The translations under genes and the position numbers were made by a program. Below, one piece after another: positions 1-9,261 of a DNA stretch of 48,878 nt. Within the stretch, counting starts at the first letter, position 1, and the number at the start of each line of letters is the position of its first letter. Source of the DNA: Candidatus Woesearchaeota archaeon (GTDB lineage Archaea > Nanobdellota > Nanobdellia > SCGC-AAA011-G17 > JACPIM01); NCBI GenBank assembly GCA_018302125.1, contig JAGWAC010000002.1:1-48878 (forward strand), given 5' to 3'. Under the pieces are notes generated by a model. The model searched no databases. It was not told where the DNA came from and saw only the letters and a list, made by a program, of their open reading frames with translations.

Positions 1-57
1 GACTTTTAGAAGAGTTTAAAAATAAACTTTTTTAAGAGCAATATAGGAGTAAAGAAT

Positions 58-228
58 ATGAGATTTGAGAATAGAGACGGTCCTAGAAGGGAAGGCGGAT
101 TTCAAAGGGAAATGCATGAAATAACATGCGCAGACTGCGGACAAAAAGCAACTGTACCTTTCAAGCCACACCCAGACAAGCCGGCTTATTGCAGAGAGTG
201 TTATAACTCTAAACACAAGAAACAATAA
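58..228 (+). CDS. Small zinc-binding protein (CxxC...CxxC), 56 aa
   Basis: Own translation MRFENRDGPRREGGFQREMHEITCADCGQKATVPFKPHPDKPAYCRECYNSKHKKQ; two CxxC motifs; absent from the ORF track. Confidence 0.85.
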   Translation: MRFENRDGPRREGGFQREMHEITCADCGQKATVPFKPHPDKPAYCRECYNSKHKKQ

Positions 229-276
229 ATTTGAATTCTTGAGTAAAAAATTGAGGAAAATTTCTTTTTTGTTTTT

Positions 277-852
277 TTATTTTTTTCTTTTAGCTAATTT
301 AATGTTCTTTGAATGATTAAGGTTTAATGATACCAGGAAAGCTATAAAGGACAAAGCAGCCATTGTTAAAAATAAAGTTTTAAAACCATAAGCAGCTGCT
401 AAATAACCTCCTGACAAAGCTGAAATTGAGCTTATCATATAACCTACAGCTTCCCAGTCGCCCCATTCTGAAACATATTTTCCTTTGTCCAGATTTTTAG
501 AATATAATCCATCATAAACTGGAGATAAAATTGCTATTGCTATTCCAAATAAAACTTCTATAAAATAAAGATGAAATGGTTTTGATACAAAAATATAAAG
601 AAAAAAAGCTATTGCATTTAGCAAATAACCAAAAGATAAAAAATATTCTTGGTGCTTGACATTATCCTCAAATCTTGAAATTAATAATACAAGTATTCCT
701 GAAACAAAAGTAAAGATTGCTATTGCATAACTCGCTTCTAATATCCCCCCACCTATTTTTTCAACAAAAATAGCATAAATCGGGCTTAGCATGCTAAAAG
801 CAAATGTTGAGAAACAATAAGTAGCCAGAAGCACCTTCAGCTCTTTTTTCAT
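277..852 (-). CDS. Half-size MFS-like multi-pass membrane protein
   Basis: 191 aa with about 6 hydrophobic segments; MFS-like N-terminal half. Confidence 0.55.
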   Translation of the reverse strand: MKKELKVLLATYCFSTFAFSMLSPIYAIFVEKIGGGILEASYAIAIFTFVSGILVLLISRFEDNVKHQEYFLSFGYLLNAIAFFLYIFVSKPFHLYFIEVLFGIAIAILSPVYDGLYSKNLDKGKYVSEWGDWEAVGYMISSISALSGGYLAAAYGFKTLFLTMAALSFIAFLVSLNLNHSKNIKLAKRKK

Positions 853-884
853 AATATATTCTTATTTTAGTGAATATATAAAGA

Positions 885-1214
885 TTATTTTTTTAATTTA
901 AGAAGTTCTAGTTCCTGTTCTGTTAAATCTTCTAGCCTCTTATTTTTTTCTTCTTTAGAAATTAAAACATTTCCTTTAAAGTCTATTTTTATATCAACTG
1001 CATCATATTTTCCGTTGTTATCAGTATCTAAAAGATTATAAGAAGAAACTTGGGTTATTACTGGATTCCCATTCGGGTCTTTAAGCACTGTTTTAATTCT
1101 TGTGGTTCTTCTGGTTTCAAGAAAATTGTATGCTTTTATTATAGAAACTCCTACACAATACAAACCAACTGCTAATGTCAAAGCACTGAAAATATATTCT
1201 GATCTTCTGTTCAT
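885..1214 (-). CDS. Hypothetical membrane-anchored protein
   Basis: N-terminal TM; LLDTDNNGKYDAVDIKID segment; follows sufC on the same strand. Confidence 0.55.
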   Translation of the reverse strand: MNRRSEYIFSALTLAVGLYCVGVSIIKAYNFLETRRTTRIKTVLKDPNGNPVITQVSSYNLLDTDNNGKYDAVDIKIDFKGNVLISKEEKNKRLEDLTEQELELLKLKK

Positions 1215-1216
1215 TT

Positions 1217-1960
1217 TTATGCTTGCAATAATTTTTCATAACCCTTATTTTCAAGCTCTATTGCAAGGTCATGAGAACCTGATTTTTTAATCTGACCATC
1301 TACAAATACATGCACTTGATCTGGTTTTATATATTGTAGAATTCTATTATAATGAGTGATTAAAAGAATACCCATATTAAGATTATTTTTTATATGATTA
1401 ATACCATCTGCAATTACCTTTAATGAATCTATGTCTGTACCTGAATCTGTTTCATCTAAAATTGCAAATTTGGGCTCTAAAACTGCCAATTGCAATATCT
1501 CTGCTTTTTTCTTTTCTCCTCCTGAAAATCCTTCATTCAAATATCTTCTTGAAAAAGAATCATCCATTTTTAACAAAGCCATTTTTTCTTTTAATAATTT
1601 GTAAAAATCAATAACTGGAATATTTATGTTTTTTAATGTATTATATGCTGTTCTTAAAAAATTAGACAATGTAACACCAGAAATTTCAGCAGGATACTGG
1701 AATGACAAAAACAATCCTTTTTTTGCCCGATCTTCTGGCTTTGCTTCGGTTATATCTTCATTATTTAAAAAAATTTTTCCTTTAGTAATTGTATATTTTG
1801 GAGAACCCATTAATACATTTGCCATTGAACTTTTGCCTGAACCGTTTGGACCCATCAATGCAACTACTTCGCCTCTTTTAATTTTTAGATTAACTCCTTT
1901 AAGCAACTCTTTGTCTTCTAATGAGACATGCAGATCCTGAATTGTTAATTCTTCTGACAT
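1217..1960 (-). CDS. sufC: Fe-S assembly ATPase SufC
   Basis: Walker A GPNGSGKSS, signature FSGGEKKKAE, Walker B FAILDETDSGTD; SUF operon context. Confidence 0.96.
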   Translation of the reverse strand: MSEELTIQDLHVSLEDKELLKGVNLKIKRGEVVALMGPNGSGKSSMANVLMGSPKYTITKGKIFLNNEDITEAKPEDRAKKGLFLSFQYPAEISGVTLSNFLRTAYNTLKNINIPVIDFYKLLKEKMALLKMDDSFSRRYLNEGFSGGEKKKAEILQLAVLEPKFAILDETDSGTDIDSLKVIADGINHIKNNLNMGILLITHYNRILQYIKPDQVHVFVDGQIKKSGSHDLAIELENKGYEKLLQA

Positions 1961-1995
1961 TTAACCTTTTTAAGAAAAAGTTTAATCAAAAAGTT
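1961..1995 (+). repeat. Dispersed hairpin element copy
   Basis: TTAACCTTTTTAAGAAAAAGTTTAATCAAAAAGTT between sufU and sufC. Confidence 0.75.
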
Positions 1996-2431
1996 ACATA
2001 TACACTTTTTTGTCAACTTTTTCTACAATCCCCCCTTCATAAATTTTTACTGCTGTTCTTACAGTTTCCAAGCAAAGCAAAGCACATTTTACACGCACTG
2101 GACTTATTGAAATGCTTAACAAATCAAAAACATGCTCTTTTGATATATTTTTAATATTTTCTATTGGCTTTCCTTTTAATTCTGACAATAACATTGAGGC
2201 AGCAGCCATACTAATTGCGCAGCCTTTTCCATGGAATTTTATATCTTTAATGATATTATTTTCTACTTTAATTTCAATAGTTGTTTCATCTCCACACAAG
2301 GGATTAAATTCCCTATGCTGAACATCAAACTTTTCCAATTTCCCAAAATTTCTTGGATGTGTATAGTGATCAATGATATTTTCCCTGTAAATACCTTCTC
2401 CGGCATAATTTCTGTCTATAATTTCTGTCAT
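1994..2431 (-). CDS. sufU: SufU/IscU-like Fe-S scaffold
   Basis: HYTHPRNFG, NPLCGDE, GKGCAISMAAASML, CALL motifs. Confidence 0.93.
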   Translation of the reverse strand: MTEIIDRNYAGEGIYRENIIDHYTHPRNFGKLEKFDVQHREFNPLCGDETTIEIKVENNIIKDIKFHGKGCAISMAAASMLLSELKGKPIENIKNISKEHVFDLLSISISPVRVKCALLCLETVRTAVKIYEGGIVEKVDKKVYM

Positions 2432-3663
2432 TTTTTGAAAGTTCTCCTTACTTTATCTAATGCTAAAATAAATTTATCAATTTCTTCTTTAGTATTATAA
2501 AAAGACAAACTAACTCTGCAAACTGCTGGTTCTTTTAAAACTTCCCTTACCAAAGGCATTGCACACATATGTCCAGCTCTTATTGCAATTCCTTCTGAAT
2601 CTAAAATAGAGGCTACATCATGTGGATGTAAATCTGAAATATTAAAAGATATTAAGGAAGATCTGTTTTTAGAGCCATATATTTTTACATCTTTTTGCTC
2701 TGATAATTTTTTGTATAGATAATTTGTCAAATATTTTTCATATTCTTCTATTCTTTCAGGACCAATTTCATTTAAGTAATCTATAGCAGAACCTAAAGCA
2801 ACAGCTTCTGCAATTTGGGGTGTACCTGCTTCAAATTTCCAGGGCAACTGATTGAAATTTGTATATTCAAAAGTAACTTCTCTGATCATATCGCCGCCAT
2901 ATAAAAACGGAGCCATATTCTTAAGCAAGTGTTTTTTTCCATATAAAACTCCGATTCCTGTCGGACCATATATTTTATGACCTGAAAATGCCAAAAAATC
3001 AACATCCAAATCTTTTACATCTATTTTCATGTGGGGAACAGATTGTGCGGCATCAACTATTAATAAAGAATTATTTTCATGCACTATTTTTGCAATTTCT
3101 TTTACAGGATTAATTGTGCCAAGAACATTTGAAATATGAACTAAAGAAACTATTTTTGTTTTTTTATTTAATAATTGCTTTAAATGATCTAAATCTAAAT
3201 TGCCTTCTTTATCTATTTTTACAAAATTTAATTTGAAATTTTTTGATTTAGCCAATTGCTGCCATGGAACAAAATTAGAATGATGCTCCATTTGTGAAAC
3301 TATAATTTCATCGTTTTCCTTTAGATTATTAAATAAAGAGTAAGCCAATAAATTCAAAGATTCAGTAGTATTTTTAGTAAATATAACTTCTTCAAATTCA
3401 GCATTAATAAAATCAGAGACTTTTTTATGAGCTTCTTCGTATAATAAAGTAGATTCTTCTGCTAATTTATGAATGCCTCTATGTATATTTGCATTGTGGG
3501 TTTCAAAAAATTTATTTAATGTTTCAATTACTATTTTTGGTTTTTGTGTTGTGGCTGAATTGTCAAAATAAATTAATGGTTTGTTATTTACTGTTCTTGC
3601 AAGTATTGGGAAGTCTTTTCTTATTTTTTCTACATTAAATTGTTTTGTTAATGAAATTTCCAT
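2428..3663 (-). CDS. sufS: Cysteine desulfurase SufS
   Basis: YFDNSATTQKP, SGHKIYGPTGIGVLYG, RAGHMCAMP; group II cysteine desulfurase features. Confidence 0.95.
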   Translation of the reverse strand: MEISLTKQFNVEKIRKDFPILARTVNNKPLIYFDNSATTQKPKIVIETLNKFFETHNANIHRGIHKLAEESTLLYEEAHKKVSDFINAEFEEVIFTKNTTESLNLLAYSLFNNLKENDEIIVSQMEHHSNFVPWQQLAKSKNFKLNFVKIDKEGNLDLDHLKQLLNKKTKIVSLVHISNVLGTINPVKEIAKIVHENNSLLIVDAAQSVPHMKIDVKDLDVDFLAFSGHKIYGPTGIGVLYGKKHLLKNMAPFLYGGDMIREVTFEYTNFNQLPWKFEAGTPQIAEAVALGSAIDYLNEIGPERIEEYEKYLTNYLYKKLSEQKDVKIYGSKNRSSLISFNISDLHPHDVASILDSEGIAIRAGHMCAMPLVREVLKEPAVCRVSLSFYNTKEEIDKFILALDKVRRTFKK

Positions 3664-3664
3664 T

Positions 3665-4843
3665 TTACAATTTTAATGAGATTGCTTTTCTCAAGTCCTT
3701 TCTTACTTCTTTTAATTTGATTTTTCTAATTATAGGATCAAAAAAACCTTTTATCATTAATTTAGAAGCTTTGTCTTCTGGAATTCCTCTTGATTTTAAA
3801 TAAAATAATTTTTCTTTATCTAACTTAGAAACTGTTGTACCATGCGAACATTTAACATCATTGTTGTCAATTTCTAAACTTGGTATTGGATCAATTTCAG
3901 CTTCCTGGCTTAATAATAAAGCATCTTGCTTCTGATAGCCATTTGAGCCTGAAGCATTTTCAGCTATTTTTACAAGGCCATTAATAATAACTTTGGATTT
4001 GTTATCTAGAGCTCCCCTTACAACCATATCAGATTTTGTATGCTTTGAATTATGGAAAATTGAAGATGATAAATCAAACTGCTGATTCTTATTTGTGAAA
4101 AATAAATTAAAAACATTTGTACTGGCTCCTTCTTTTTCCAATTTTGTAATTGTCTCTGACTTAGTTAATTTACCACCTAAATCAAAATTAATCCAGTTAA
4201 TATTAGCATTTTGATGAACCAAAGCTCTTTTTGTTGAAAATGTAATTGTGTTTTGAGACAAATTCTGGAAAGAACCATAATTTAAATTAGAATTATTATT
4301 TACAATAATTTCTGTTATTTTTGTTTTGTAAGATTTTTCATTATTATCTGAGACTTCTTCTTCAAAAATTGTTAAAGAGCTGTTTTCATCTACAATTATT
4401 AGATTATGTTGGAATTCAAAGTTATCATTTATGTCTTTTAATTTTATGGGTTTTTTAATTACAGTATTTTTAGGAACGTAAATAAAAAGACCTTTATTCC
4501 ATAATAATAAATTTAAGGCCTCAAATTTTCCTAAAACTGGAAAGCATGTTAAAAAATGTTTTTTTACTAATTCTTCATGTTTAAACAAGGCATCAGATAA
4601 ATTTTCAATTACTATTGTATTGTCTTTGGGAAGATCAATTAATTTTTTTTCAGGAATCTTTATTTCAGAAAAATTAATATCAGAAGAATTAATATTGATT
4701 GTTATTCCATATCTAAATTCTGGAAATGGCATTGAATTAAAAATTTCAAGAGCATTTAATCTTTTTTCTTTCATCCAATGAAGCTCTTCATATTCCTGAA
4801 TATCTTTAACCAATTCTTTTTCTGTAAATTTTAAATTAGACAT
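3665..4843 (-). CDS. sufD: Fe-S assembly protein SufD
   Basis: SufBD C-terminal motif DVKCSHGTTVSKLDKEKLFYLKSRGIPEDKA. Confidence 0.93.
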   Translation of the reverse strand: MSNLKFTEKELVKDIQEYEELHWMKEKRLNALEIFNSMPFPEFRYGITININSSDINFSEIKIPEKKLIDLPKDNTIVIENLSDALFKHEELVKKHFLTCFPVLGKFEALNLLLWNKGLFIYVPKNTVIKKPIKLKDINDNFEFQHNLIIVDENSSLTIFEEEVSDNNEKSYKTKITEIIVNNNSNLNYGSFQNLSQNTITFSTKRALVHQNANINWINFDLGGKLTKSETITKLEKEGASTNVFNLFFTNKNQQFDLSSSIFHNSKHTKSDMVVRGALDNKSKVIINGLVKIAENASGSNGYQKQDALLLSQEAEIDPIPSLEIDNNDVKCSHGTTVSKLDKEKLFYLKSRGIPEDKASKLMIKGFFDPIIRKIKLKEVRKDLRKAISLKL

Positions 4844-4844
4844 T

Positions 4845-6251
4845 TTAACCTAATGATTTATCCATCTCCAATTCTATTAATCTGTTTAACTCAACAGCAT
4901 ACTCTAAAGGCAATGCTTTTACAACAGGCTCAATAAAACCAGCAACTATCATTTTCATTGCCTGTTCTTCTGACAAGCCCCTTGATCTTAAATAGAAAAT
5001 TTGCTCATCACTTATTTTGCCAACTGTTGCTTCATGAGCAATATCTGTTTCTTTGTTTCCTATTTCCATATAAGGAAATGTATTTGATTTAGATTTTTCA
5101 TCTATTAACAAGGCATCACACTGGACAGCTGCTTTTGTATTTGTTGCATTTTTAGAAACTTTTAACAAACCTCTATATGATGTAATTCCGCCATCTTTGG
5201 CAATGCTCTTTGATCTTGTTATTGATGTTGTTTCAGGAGCCAAATGATAAATTTTTGTACCAGTATCTTGATTTTGATCTTTACCTGCAAAAGCGATGCC
5301 CAAGAAATCTGATCTTGCTTTTCTTCCAACTAAAACAGAACAAGGATAAAGCATAGTTATTTTCGAACCCATATTTCCGTTTAGCCAATTAATTGTACCT
5401 TCTTCATCTACAATTGCTCTTTTTGTGTTTAAATTATAAGTATTTTTTGACCAATTTTCTACACTTATATAAGATGCTTTTGCTTTTTTCTTTACATGTA
5501 TTTCAACACAACCAGCATGCAAGGAACTTGTCACATATTGCGGGGCACTACAGCCCTCGAAATATTGCATCTCAGCCCCCTCATCAACTATTATTAAAGT
5601 GTGTTCAAACTGACCCATTTTTTCAGCATTCATTCTGAAATAAGCTTGCAATGGAACTTCAACTTTTACACCTTTAGGAATATAAATAAAAGTCCCGCCT
5701 GACCAGACTGCTGCATGAAGAGCTGAGAATTTATGCAAAGCAACTGAAACACATTTTGTCATAAAATGTTCTTTAAACAATTCAGGATATTCTTTAATTG
5801 CTATATCACAATCTGTAAAAATAACTCCTTTTGCTTCCAAGTCTTTTTTTAGATTATGGTAAACTGCCTGAGATTCATATTGAAGACCAACTCCACCAAG
5901 CACATTTCTTTCTGCTTCTGGAATTCCTAATCTTTCAAAAGTTTTTCTAATGTCTTCAGGAAGATCTTCCCATTTAGTAGCATTTTCTTTTGCATCCGGG
6001 ATAGCAAAGAATTTTATTTTATTAAAATCATTAATTAATTGCTTTATATCCGGCCCCCAATTTGGAATCGGCATTGAATTGTAAATTTTTAAAGCTTTTA
6101 ATCTGAACTGCCTCATCCATTCTGGTTCTTTTTTATAATCTGAAATTTTATGAATAACTTCCTCTGTCAAACCTTCTGGAGCAACATACTTAAAACGATC
6201 TTCATTTTTGTGATCAAACATTTCTCTTGATAATTCTTGCTGCATTTTCAT
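4845..6251 (-). CDS. sufB: Fe-S assembly protein SufB
   Basis: WMRQFRLKALKIYNSMPIPNWGPD and TDIAHEATVGKISDEQIFYLRSRGLSEEQA. Confidence 0.96.
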   Translation of the reverse strand: MKMQQELSREMFDHKNEDRFKYVAPEGLTEEVIHKISDYKKEPEWMRQFRLKALKIYNSMPIPNWGPDIKQLINDFNKIKFFAIPDAKENATKWEDLPEDIRKTFERLGIPEAERNVLGGVGLQYESQAVYHNLKKDLEAKGVIFTDCDIAIKEYPELFKEHFMTKCVSVALHKFSALHAAVWSGGTFIYIPKGVKVEVPLQAYFRMNAEKMGQFEHTLIIVDEGAEMQYFEGCSAPQYVTSSLHAGCVEIHVKKKAKASYISVENWSKNTYNLNTKRAIVDEEGTINWLNGNMGSKITMLYPCSVLVGRKARSDFLGIAFAGKDQNQDTGTKIYHLAPETTSITRSKSIAKDGGITSYRGLLKVSKNATNTKAAVQCDALLIDEKSKSNTFPYMEIGNKETDIAHEATVGKISDEQIFYLRSRGLSEEQAMKMIVAGFIEPVVKALPLEYAVELNRLIELEMDKSLG

Positions 6252-7405
6252 TTTTGCACCTCAATTAATTTTGGTTTTAAATTATTCACAATTTTATTTA
6301 ACATCTTAGAAACATGGTCAATTTCTTCTTCTGTATTATATTTGGATAAAGTAAATCTTAATGTGCCTCTTGCATATTCTTCAGGAACTTTTAATGCTTT
6401 TATAACGTGACTTATCCCTATTTTATTTGAAGAACAAGCTGAACCAGATGAAACATAAATACCAAAATCATTTAAATGCAAAATTAAAGTTTCAGATTCT
6501 GTTCCTTTAATTGAAACATTAACATTATTTGGCAATCTTAATGTTTGGTGACCATTTAATTTTACATCAAGTATTTGCAAGATATTTTTAATTAATTTGT
6601 CTCTTAAATTTGTTAAATTTTTTATTGTTTGCTCTTTATTTTCCTGTGACAATTCAAATGCTTTTGCAAAACCTATAATTGCTTGTAAATTTTCTGTGCC
6701 TGATCTTAAATTAAATTCCTGCTCTCCACCATGAATTAAAGGTTCTATTTTTGTTCCTTTTTTAATGTATAACAAGCCAGCTCCTTTAGGGCCATGCATT
6801 TTGCTTGAATTTAATGTTAATAAAGAAACATTTAGTTTTTTTACATCTAAGTCTAACGAATAAGCCTGGCATGCATCTGTATGGAAAATAATATTATTTT
6901 CTTGAGCTATTTTTCCTATTTCAGCAATATTTTGTATTGTGCCAATTTCATTATTAGCATAAATTACAGAAATTAAAATTGTGTCTTTGGTAATTGCTGA
7001 CTTTAATTTTTCAATATCTATCAACCCCTCCTTATCAACATCAAGATAAGTAACTTTAAATCCATTTTTTTCCAGATATTTACAAGTATTTAATATAGAA
7101 TCATGATCTATTTTAGTTGTAATAATATGATTTCCTTTTGATTTATTTGCAAAAGCTATTCCTTTAACTGCCAAATTATTACTTTCTGTTCCGCCTGAAG
7201 TAAAAACTATCTCTTGGGAAGAAGCATTTAACAAATTAGCAATTCTTGATCTGCAATTTTCAAGAATTTTTTTTGCTTCGCTACCTAAATCATGAAAACT
7301 GCTTGGATTATAAAATAAGTCTTCATATTGCTGCATCTCTTTTTTGACAAAAATGTCTGTCTGAGTTGCAGCTGCATTGTCCAGATAAATCTTCTTTTGG
7401 TTCAT
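6248..7405 (-). CDS. iscS: IscS/NifS-type cysteine desulfurase
   Basis: KIYLDNAAATQTD, SSKMHGPKGAGLLYI, SSGSACSS; start chosen at MNQKK (ORF track opens at 7423). Confidence 0.92.
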   Translation of the reverse strand: MNQKKIYLDNAAATQTDIFVKKEMQQYEDLFYNPSSFHDLGSEAKKILENCRSRIANLLNASSQEIVFTSGGTESNNLAVKGIAFANKSKGNHIITTKIDHDSILNTCKYLEKNGFKVTYLDVDKEGLIDIEKLKSAITKDTILISVIYANNEIGTIQNIAEIGKIAQENNIIFHTDACQAYSLDLDVKKLNVSLLTLNSSKMHGPKGAGLLYIKKGTKIEPLIHGGEQEFNLRSGTENLQAIIGFAKAFELSQENKEQTIKNLTNLRDKLIKNILQILDVKLNGHQTLRLPNNVNVSIKGTESETLILHLNDFGIYVSSGSACSSNKIGISHVIKALKVPEEYARGTLRFTLSKYNTEEEIDHVSKMLNKIVNNLKPKLIEVQK

Positions 7406-7769
7406 TTTTGAAACATATATCACAACTTTCAGGCAAATCGTTTCTTGAAAGACAAAACTTACAGATCACTTTGCTTTCCAAAGCCTTACCCAATAAGTGC
7501 TGCATTTCCTGAAACAACAATTTACCATTTTGCGAAATTAGCTGAGCTGATTTTTTTATTTCTTCTTTTGTTTTTTCATCAAATTGAACTTCATTTGCCC
7601 TTTTTTCCTTAATATATTGTGAAACTGCAGCTTCTGTAACTCCTATTATTTTAGCTATTGTTTTTTGGTCTAGACCAAGTTTTTTCATTTCAAGTGTTAA
7701 TTCTTTTCTTAAGGCAGGAATTATATACCAAACCTGTATCTCTTGGGGATGCAATAATTTCTTAACCAT
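7323..7769 (-). CDS. HTH regulator with Cys motif; likely SUF operon regulator
   Basis: HTH LDQKTIAKIIGVTEAAVSQYIKEKR; CKFCLSRNDLPESCDIC; first gene of the SUF cluster. Confidence 0.8.
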   Translation of the reverse strand: MVKKLLHPQEIQVWYIIPALRKELTLEMKKLGLDQKTIAKIIGVTEAAVSQYIKEKRANEVQFDEKTKEEIKKSAQLISQNGKLLFQEMQHLLGKALESKVICKFCLSRNDLPESCDICFKNEPKEDLSGQCSCNSDRHFCQKRDAAI

Positions 7770-7876
7770 AGTTAATTTTTAGTTGAAATCGATTTAAAAA
7801 GTTATCTATAATCGAGAATTAATGTTTATTACTAATAAATAACTATATAAAAGAGTTAATTTTTTTCTTGAAACTA

Positions 7877-8017
7877 ATGAAATGCAGTTTATGTAATGAG
7901 AAAATTGAGACTGGGATTCTAGAAAAAATAAAAGGAACTTATGTAAAAAATAAATTGGTTTGTTCTAATTGCCAGAAAAAATTTAAAGATAAATTAACTG
8001 AACAAATAAGAACCTAG
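7877..8017 (+). CDS. Small zinc-ribbon protein, 46 aa
   Basis: Own translation MKCSLCNEKIETGILEKIKGTYVKNKLVCSNCQKKFKDKLTEQIRT; two CxxC. Confidence 0.75.
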   Translation: MKCSLCNEKIETGILEKIKGTYVKNKLVCSNCQKKFKDKLTEQIRT

Positions 8018-8056
8018 TGTTCTTATCAATTCCTTTTTGCCTCTGTAAATCAATAA

Positions 8057-8130
8057 GCCCTCATAACTCAGTTTGGGAGAGTACCGTCCTCGTAAGACGG
8101 AAGCCCTGGGTTCGAATCCCAGTGGGGGCT
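8057..8130 (+). tRNA. tRNA-Thr (CGT), intronless
   Basis: Acceptor GCCCTCA/TGGGGGC, anticodon stem CCGTC/GACGG with loop CTCGTAA, T arm CTGGG-TTCGAAT-CCCAG. Confidence 0.95.
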
Positions 8131-8226
8131 GTTTTTTTAGGTGTTATATACTACTAGCACTAAAACACAAAATTTTAAATATTCCAGCTAATAAATAATT
8201 TTATTAATAATATAGTTTATTTTACG

Positions 8227-8391
8227 AACAAAAAAGATCATTTTGATTTCTTTAATGAAGTAAAAAATAATCCTAAAATTCAAACTTGGAACGCAGTTAG
8301 TAAATTAATTAATACAAGTCGCTCTATAAATGATAAATATAGAAATGGTAATTTGTGTATTCCTGAAAAGAAGTTTTTACTTCTACTTTAA
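8227..8391 (+). pseudogene. Remnant of an HTH-containing protein
   Basis: Open frame with no ATG: HFDFFNEVKNNPKIQTWNAVSKLINTSRSINDKYRNGNLCIPEKKFLLLL, HTH-like. Confidence 0.35.
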
Positions 8392-8488
8392 TTTATTGAA
8401 ATAGATAAATAAGAATATTTTGTAAAATTAATTTCTCTAAAAAATATAATTAGAAAGGGTTAAAATTCTATTTATCTTTAATTTAAGT

Positions 8489-8728
8489 ATGGTCAAGAAA
8501 GGGTATAAAATATTATGCAAGAAATGCAAGAAATATTATGTTCCTGAAAAGACAAAAATGTCTGCTTTAGGATATTGCAAAGAATGCAGATTTATACCTG
8601 GAAAATGCAAGTACATTACTGAAATAGGATATCCTTGTTCTAATGATGCTGAATTTTTTGGCTATTGTGTGGGGCATTTTTTGAAAGTGCCAATTAAATC
8701 CTTGACTGAAAAAATTAAGAAACTATAA
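8489..8728 (+). CDS. Small zinc-finger protein
   Basis: Cys/His pairs CKKCKKYY, CKECRFIPGKC, CSNDAEFFGYCVGH. Confidence 0.75.
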   Translation: MVKKGYKILCKKCKKYYVPEKTKMSALGYCKECRFIPGKCKYITEIGYPCSNDAEFFGYCVGHFLKVPIKSLTEKIKKL

Positions 8729-8785
8729 AACTATAAGAAAATTTATAAACAAAATCATTAGCTTTTTTCTTTATCCTGTTTTGAA

Positions 8786-8945
8786 GCGGGGGTGCCGGAG
8801 CGGTCAAATAGCTTTTCCTTGAGAAAGAAAACCTAGGAAAAGAAAGACCAAACGGGCAGGTTCGCAAGATGCTAAACTTAAGATCGCTTAGGATTAGAAA
8901 TCCTGTGGCTTAGTGCCTACCAAGGTTCAAACCCTTGCCCCCGCA
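8786..8945 (+). tRNA. Type II tRNA, probably tRNA-Leu, with D-loop and anticodon-arm insertions
   Basis: Acceptor GCGGGGG/CCCCCGC with A73; long variable arm; T arm CAAGG-TTCAAAC-CCTTG; D-loop insertion 8808-8851 has a BHB-like fold; a second insertion of about 30 nt sits in the anticodon arm. Confidence 0.85.
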
Positions 8946-8991
8946 ATATTTCAATAAACTTAAAAGGAATTAATTTCTGAATTTCTTTTAT

Positions 8992-9103
8992 GCCCCGGTA
9001 GCTTAGTCAGTTATAGCGCCACCTTGGTATAAACTTTTAAAGAAAGTTTAATCAAAAATAAACAAAAAGGTGGAGGTCGAGAGTGCAATTCTCTCCCGAG
9101 GCT
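8992..9103 (+). tRNA. tRNA-Thr (GGT) with 38-nt intron at 37/38 (9030-9067)
   Basis: Anticodon stem CCACC/GGTGG, spliced loop TTGGTAA; T arm GAGAG-TGCAATT-CTCTC; acceptor GCCCCGG/CCGAGGC. Confidence 0.92.
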
Positions 9104-9261
9104 TTCTAAATATTTTAAAGAACCCACCATAAATACTTAATCAAATAATACAAAAACAAAATTATGAAAATAAAAAATAATATTTTTGCTATCAAATCTG
9201 CTGTTCCAGCAATAAATCTGAATCCTGATAAAGCTGCAACTATTGCAACTACTAAAAAAAT

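Noticed and set aside
16-225. 69-aa minus-strand ORF
   Set aside because: Antisense to a convincing plus-strand CxxC protein (58-228).
7323-7405. Extra Cys-rich tail (GQCSCNSDRHFCQKRDAAI) of the HTH regulator as a metal site
   Set aside because: This stretch is the out-of-frame overlap with conserved iscS codons, so the cysteines may be incidental.
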